DNA from: an uncultured Sphingomonadales bacterium
GTDB taxonomy: Bacteria; Pseudomonadota; Alphaproteobacteria; Sphingomonadales; Sphingomonadaceae
Assembly: GCA_937898535.1 (NCBI GenBank)
Contig: CALDKP010000136.1
Location: 1-8,246, forward strand
Length of the DNA stretch: 8,246 nucleotides
Direction: 5' to 3'
A program made the translations under genes and the position numbers. The first letter of the stretch is position 1, and each line of letters opens with the position of its first letter. Shown here one piece after another: positions 4,724-8,246 of the stretch. The notes under the pieces were generated by a model. It did no database searches. It was given only the letters and a program-made list of their open reading frames with translations, and was not told the DNA's origin.

Positions 4724-7234
4724 TTACGGCGTCATCGCAATACCGGCGAGGCTTTCGGCTTCCATCAAAAGTGCGTCATCAACCGACCCCTGCGCCACAC
4801 TCTCGCGGCCAATCATCACCAGCAACGGGACAGCGAGTGGGCTGACGCGTTCAAGGTCCACATGCAGCATTGTATCGGCGGCGCGGTCCAACAAATCACC
4901 AAGCCGCCCAACGTCGGTCAACCGAGTGCGCGCGTCGGCCCACGCCGCCTCAAGCAGCAGATGGTCGGGCTCATATTTGCGCAGCACATCGTAAATAAGG
5001 TCAGTGGAAAAGGTAACCTGCTTGCCCGTCTTGCGCTTGCCCGGATGCTGCCGTTCGACAAGGCCACTGATCACCGCGACCTCGCGAAACGCGCGCTTCA
5101 ATAAATAGCTCGATTCCACCCACTCGGTGAATTCATCCGCCAAAATGTCGGAGGAGAATAACGGAGCCGGATCGGTAATCGGCTTCAGGCTCCAGACACC
5201 CAAGGCATAATCGCTGGCGACAAAGCCCATGGGCATCAGGCCACGGCTTTCCATGCGGCGGGTGATCAGCATGCCCAGCGACTGGTGCGCGTTCCAGCCT
5301 TCAAACGGATAGGTCACCATATAATGACGTTTGTCGTGCGGGAATGTCTCGACCAGAAGCTGGCCGGGCTTGGGCATCTGGCTGCGATAGGCCTGCATCT
5401 CCAGCCACTCGCGCACCTCATCCGGAAAGCGCGCCCAGCCCGGCCTATCGGCCAACATCTGGCGCACCCTGCCCGCCAGATGCGTGGTGAGCGGCAAGCG
5501 CGCACCCATATAGCTTGGGATGTTGGTCGCAGGCTTCGTCGCGGCGCGGACAATGAGGTCGAGGTCCTTGATGGATTCGACTTCAAGCGCCATGCCGGCA
5601 AAGGTGAATGTGTTGCCGGGGCTGAGTGTGGAGGCGAAGGATTCCTCCACCTTGCCCAACTTACGGCCATTGCGGAAACGGATCTCCAGCATTGGCGCAT
5701 CAACAATGATACCCGCATTGAACCGGTGCTGCGCAGCAAATTGCGGGTGCGACAGCCGCCACCTGCCGTCGGGATCTTTGACCAGTTTCTTGAACCGATC
5801 ATACGCCTTCAACGAATAGCCACCCGTCGCGACAAAGGCGATGACGCGGGCAAAGGTCGCGGCATCCATCGCGGAATAAGGCAGGGCAGATTGCACCTCG
5901 GCCAGCAACTGATCCTCGTCAAACGGACCCGCGCAGGCAATGCCCATGACATGCTGCGCCAAGACGTCATAACTTCCGGGGCGGAAGGTTTCCCCATCGC
6001 GCACGCCCTCGGCCACCGCGTCATAGGCGGCCTGTGCCTCCAGATACTCAAAGCGGTTGCCCGGCACGAGGATAGCCTTTGATGGCTCATCCATGCGGTG
6101 GTTCGACCGGCCAATACGTTGCAGCAGCCGTGACGATCCCTTGGGCGCGCCCATTTGAATGACGCAATCGACATCGCCCCAGTCGACACCCAGATCGAGC
6201 GAGGCTGTGCACACCAACGCGCGCAGCTTGCCGTCGGCCATTGCGCCTTCGACCTTGCGGCGTGCCTCAATCGACAGCGATCCGTGGTGAATGCCGATGG
6301 CATATTTGGGCTCATTCGCGTCCCACAATTTCTGGAAGATAAACTCAGCGAGGAAGCGCGTGTTGCAGAAAATGAGCGTGATTTTGTTGCGGCCAATTTC
6401 GTCGATCAGCTGCGGTATCGCATGCTGCCCGCTGTGCCCCGCCCATGGCACGCGCCCTTCGGGCAGGAGGATGCTTAGGTCAGGTTCTGCCGCAGCCTCG
6501 CCTTCGACCAAGCGCACTTGGTCAATGTCACCATAAGGCGCGAGCCATGCGCGATAGTCGTCGGGATCGGCGACGGTGGCCGATAGGGCAACGCGCTGCA
6601 AATCGGGTGCGAGGGTTTGCAGACGCGCAAGCGAAAGGCTAAGCAGATCGCCGCGCTTGCCATTGGCGAATGCGTGCACCTCATCGATGATCACGCGCTT
6701 GAGCGTCGAGAACATATGCACGCTATCTTCGTGGCTGAGCAACAGCGACAATGATTCGGGCGTAGTCAGCAATATATGTGGCGGTTTCACCCGCTGCCGC
6801 GCCTTGCGGTCCGACGGCGTATCGCCCGTACGCGCCTCGACGCGAATGGGTAGGCGCATTTCCTCGATTGGCATCAAAAGATTGCGCCGAACATCGACCG
6901 CGAGTGCCTTGAGCGGGGAGATGTAAAGCGTGTGCAGGCCGCTCACCGGCGTTAACGTGTTTCCTAGCGCAGGCTGGGATCCAGTCCCCAATGAGGAGCC
7001 GTTTGATAATGTCTGGACTCCGGCCTGCGCCGGGGAACGCATGTCTTCAATTAATTCGGCCAGCGTCGGTAAAAATCCAGCCAGCGTCTTGCCCGCACCT
7101 GTCGCGGCGACGAGCAACGCATGCCGCCCCCCACGCGCTGCCTCCAGCATCTCCAGCTGATGCCGCCGCGGCGTCCAATCGCGTGCAGCGAACCAGTCGG
7201 TGATGATGGAAGGTAAAGTCGCGGGCAAAGTCAC
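4724..7234 (-). CDS. Ligase-associated DNA damage response DEXH-box helicase (Lhr-core type)
   Basis: A large superfamily 2 helicase, 836 residues from the GTG at 7232-7234. Motifs in order: HQ (25-26, Q-motif region), Walker A ATGAGKT (44-50), SPLKAL (106-111, motif Ia), TPESL (158-162), DEVH (184-187, Walker B), LSATV (217-221, motif III), IFCNTR (288-293), HHGSL (316-320), TASLDLGVD (343-351, motif V) and QRIGRSNHR (372-380, motif VI). The C-terminal half has the Lhr-type region, including RFRNGRKLGKVEESF. It would unwind or remodel DNA using ATP in repair with a ligase, exonuclease and PdeM. The start is inferred: 7 bases after the mutase stop, family-like sequence begins there, while upstream in-frame ATGs at 7294 and 7396 overlap the mutase and read as unrelated Arg/Trp-rich sequence. 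No Shine-Dalgarno is seen, suggesting translational coupling. Residues about 66-93 come from an inserted palindromic repeat; without them the length is about 808, normal for the family. The frame is intact. Confidence 0.93.
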   Translation of the reverse strand: MTLPATLPSIITDWFAARDWTPRRHQLEMLEAARGGRHALLVAATGAGKTLAGFLPTLAELIEDMRSPAQAGVQTLSNGSSLGTGSQPALGNTLTPVSGLHTLYISPLKALAVDVRRNLLMPIEEMRLPIRVEARTGDTPSDRKARQRVKPPHILLTTPESLSLLLSHEDSVHMFSTLKRVIIDEVHAFANGKRGDLLSLSLARLQTLAPDLQRVALSATVADPDDYRAWLAPYGDIDQVRLVEGEAAAEPDLSILLPEGRVPWAGHSGQHAIPQLIDEIGRNKITLIFCNTRFLAEFIFQKLWDANEPKYAIGIHHGSLSIEARRKVEGAMADGKLRALVCTASLDLGVDWGDVDCVIQMGAPKGSSRLLQRIGRSNHRMDEPSKAILVPGNRFEYLEAQAAYDAVAEGVRDGETFRPGSYDVLAQHVMGIACAGPFDEDQLLAEVQSALPYSAMDAATFARVIAFVATGGYSLKAYDRFKKLVKDPDGRWRLSHPQFAAQHRFNAGIIVDAPMLEIRFRNGRKLGKVEESFASTLSPGNTFTFAGMALEVESIKDLDLIVRAATKPATNIPSYMGARLPLTTHLAGRVRQMLADRPGWARFPDEVREWLEMQAYRSQMPKPGQLLVETFPHDKRHYMVTYPFEGWNAHQSLGMLITRRMESRGLMPMGFVASDYALGVWSLKPITDPAPLFSSDILADEFTEWVESSYLLKRAFREVAVISGLVERQHPGKRKTGKQVTFSTDLIYDVLRKYEPDHLLLEAAWADARTRLTDVGRLGDLLDRAADTMLHVDLERVSPLAVPLLVMIGRESVAQGSVDDALLMEAESLAGIAMTP
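6957..7040. repeat. Palindromic repeat inserted in frame within the helicase gene
   Basis: The arms 6957-6984 and 7013-7040 form an inverted repeat with 21 of 28 positions matching, and all seven mismatches are transitions. The inner 22 bases of each arm match at 17. Each arm also holds its own small hairpin: CTAGC-GCAG-GCTGG on the left and CCGGC-CTGC-GCCGG on the right, the second perfect. The central loop is 28 bases. The element is read in the helicase frame and adds about 28 residues (SPAQAGVQ on one side, GSQPALG on the other) between Walker A and motif Ia, where relatives usually pass directly to the LHTLYISPLKAL strand. The double-hairpin form resembles dispersed intergenic repeats such as REP pairs. 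Exact ends and target duplication cannot be fixed from one copy. Confidence 0.75.
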
Positions 7235-7241
7235 AAGGGGC

Positions 7242-8195
7242 TTAATGCCCTGCTTGTTCCCCGCGTTCCAGTCCCGACGCTGCCAATTGTGCATCAATCT
7301 GCGCCATGAGCCGTTCGAGGCCCTCTTCGGAGGACGCCTCGGCACGCGCGACCAATACGTCCTGCGTGTTTGATGCGCGCAGCAACCACCAGCCATCGGG
7401 CGTGTTCACGCGCGCGCCGTCGGTGTTGTTGACGTCGGCGCCATCCGCCGAAAGCCGCGCGAGAACTTCGTCGATCACCGCGAACTTGCGGGTCTCATCG
7501 ACCTGAAAGCGCATTTCGGGGGTGTTGATCATGACGGGCATATCGCCGCGCAGTTCCGTGACGCTTTTGCCGAGCTTGGCCGACGCCGCCATGAGACGCA
7601 CCGCCGCGTAAATCGCGTCATCAAAGCCATAATATTCATGCTTGAAGAAGATGTGACCAGACATTTCGCCCGCCAGTGGCGATCCTGTTTCCTTCATTTT
7701 GGACTTAATCAGGCTGTGGCCGGTTTTCCACATCAGTGGCTGACCACCAAGTTGCTCTACACGGTCAAACAGCGCCTGCGACGCCTTCACATCGGCGATA
7801 ATCGTGGCGCCCGGGACATCGCCCAGCACGTCTTGCGCATAAATTTGCAGCAATTGGTCGCCCCAGATAACGCGCCCCTCGCCATCAATCGCGCCAATGC
7901 GGTCGCCATCGCCGTCAAAAGCCACTCCGAAATCGAGCTGCTTTTCCGCGACAAGCTTTTGTAAATCGACCAAATTTGCAGGGTCGGTAGGGTCGGGATG
8001 ATGATTAGGAAACTGGCCATCAACGTCCACAAACAAAAGATGGTGCTCACCGGGTAACATCTTGACCAGCTTTTCAATTGCCGGTCCCGCCGCCCCGTTG
8101 CCTGCGTCCCAACCGATGCGAAATGCCTTTTGCGGCGCCGCCTCGGCCACGCGGGCGACATATTGGTCAAGGATATCCAGATGCTCGGAAGTACC
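7242..8195 (-). CDS. pgmG: Phosphomannomutase/phosphoglucomutase, C-terminal part (partial)
   Basis: 317 residues are visible; the family is about 460, so the N-terminal third, with the phosphoserine active site, lies beyond the window. Open frame continues to the last genomic base at 8195, through [15 protein letters not shown], so the GTG at 8148-8150 is an internal codon. Visible motifs: [10 protein letters not shown] (29-38), the metal-binding loop DGDGDR (94-99), KTGHSLIK, the sugar-specificity loop GEMSGH (176-181), and the phosphate-binding RASNTQ (from 273). The enzyme interconverts the 6- and 1-phosphates of mannose and glucose, feeding GDP-mannose and UDP-glucose for surface polysaccharides. 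PgmG is the name used for the bifunctional enzyme in sphingomonads; ManB or AlgC would be equivalents, and the symbol is inferred. Its stop is 7 bases before the helicase start, so the two are probably one operon, though their functions differ. The promoter is outside the window. Confidence 0.92.
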   Translation of the reverse strand, partial: GTSEHLDILDQYVARVAEAAPQKAFRIGWDAGNGAAGPAIEKLVKMLPGEHHLLFVDVDGQFPNHHPDPTDPANLVDLQKLVAEKQLDFGVAFDGDGDRIGAIDGEGRVIWGDQLLQIYAQDVLGDVPGATIIADVKASQALFDRVEQLGGQPLMWKTGHSLIKSKMKETGSPLAGEMSGHIFFKHEYYGFDDAIYAAVRLMAASAKLGKSVTELRGDMPVMINTPEMRFQVDETRKFAVIDEVLARLSADGADVNNTDGARVNTPDGWWLLRASNTQDVLVARAEASSEEGLERLMAQIDAQLAASGLERGEQAGH

Positions 8196-8246
8196 AGATC
8201 GGAAGAGCGTCGTGTAGGGAAAGAGTGTCTTCGCCTGTGTAGATCT
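8196..8246. other. Illumina adapter with i5 index (not genomic)
   Basis: From 8196 the sequence is AGATCGGAAGAGC and continues through the rest of the read-through form of the Illumina P5-side adapter to 8228. The 8 bases CTTCGCCT (8229-8236) follow, then GTGTAGATCT (8237-8246), the next part of the same adapter. The 8 bases occupy the i5 index position; reversed they read AGGCGAAG, which I recall as index D505. Genomic sequence ends at 8195. Confidence 0.97.

Noticed and set aside
4304..5104. A 266-codon open frame on the plus strand opposite the protease and helicase ends
   Set aside because: It spans the ends of two well-supported minus-strand genes and the repeat spacer. Its product is Arg/Ser/His-rich with no motif, as expected for an antisense frame in GC-rich coding DNA.
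5285..6082. A 265-codon open frame on the plus strand within the helicase
   Set aside because: It lies wholly antisense to the helicase, which has all its motifs and family-typical length. The predicted product has no recognisable domain or ribosome binding site.
6957..7040. A frameshift or pseudogene in the helicase at the palindromic insertion
   Set aside because: The frame is open through the insertion and all motifs downstream (Ia, II, III, V, VI) are intact in the same frame.
7235..7396. A longer helicase beginning at the ATG at 7396 (890 residues)
   Set aside because: The extra 54 residues overlap the mutase C-terminus in another frame and look unrelated to helicases. The GTG at 7234, just after the mutase stop, fits the family N-terminus better.

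Overview
The window is an 8.2 kb piece of a bacterial chromosome, most likely from a sphingomonad (Alphaproteobacteria, Sphingomonadaceae, something like Sphingopyxis or Sphingorhabdus). This is inferred from protein style and gene neighbourhood: a DUF3576 lipoprotein next to leuS, a short ThiE-like protein beside a YggS protein, and a ligase-associated helicase with PdeM behind a phosphomannomutase/phosphoglucomutase. It is not a database result. Both ends are not genomic. Bases 1-11 and 8196-8246 match Illumina adapter, and the right end carries a readable 8-base index, so the biological sequence is about 12-8195 and the end genes are cut by the contig, not by biology.

Left part, reading leftwards: a DUF3576 lipoprotein gene (201-644) followed after 5 bases by the 5' end of leuS (leucyl-tRNA synthetase, 12-195). 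A 247-base divergent spacer separates these from a rightward gene (892-1641) for an unrecognised exported protein whose C-terminus looks like outer-membrane beta strands. That gene meets, stop codon on stop codon, a leftward gene for a short and degenerate thiamine-phosphate-synthase-like protein (1638-2186). Only 23 bases away, in the opposite direction, starts a YggS/PLPBP protein (2210-2896). A palindromic CTATAG lies midway between the two start codons.

Right part, all leftward, reading from the right edge: the C-terminal two thirds of a phosphomannomutase/phosphoglucomutase (7242-8195), a ligase-associated DEXH-box helicase (4724-7234, probable GTG start 7 bases after the mutase stop), an exported aspartic protease with two retropepsin-like DTG domains (3619-4584), and the PdeM phosphoesterase (2867-3562). 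Helicase and PdeM are two of the four members of the ligase-associated DNA damage response set (ligase, exonuclease, helicase, phosphoesterase). Ligase and exonuclease are not in the window. The secreted protease sits between them without an obvious mechanistic link.

The most interesting structure is inside the helicase gene. An imperfect inverted repeat of about 84 bases (6957-7040), built of two small hairpins, lies in frame between the Walker A motif and motif Ia. It adds roughly 28 residues of low-complexity sequence without breaking the gene. It looks like a mobile palindromic repeat captured inside a coding region, comparable in principle to Rickettsia palindromic elements. A second, different nested inverted repeat (4648-4718) sits in the spacer just after the helicase gene. 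No phage, transposase, CRISPR or rRNA/tRNA gene was seen.
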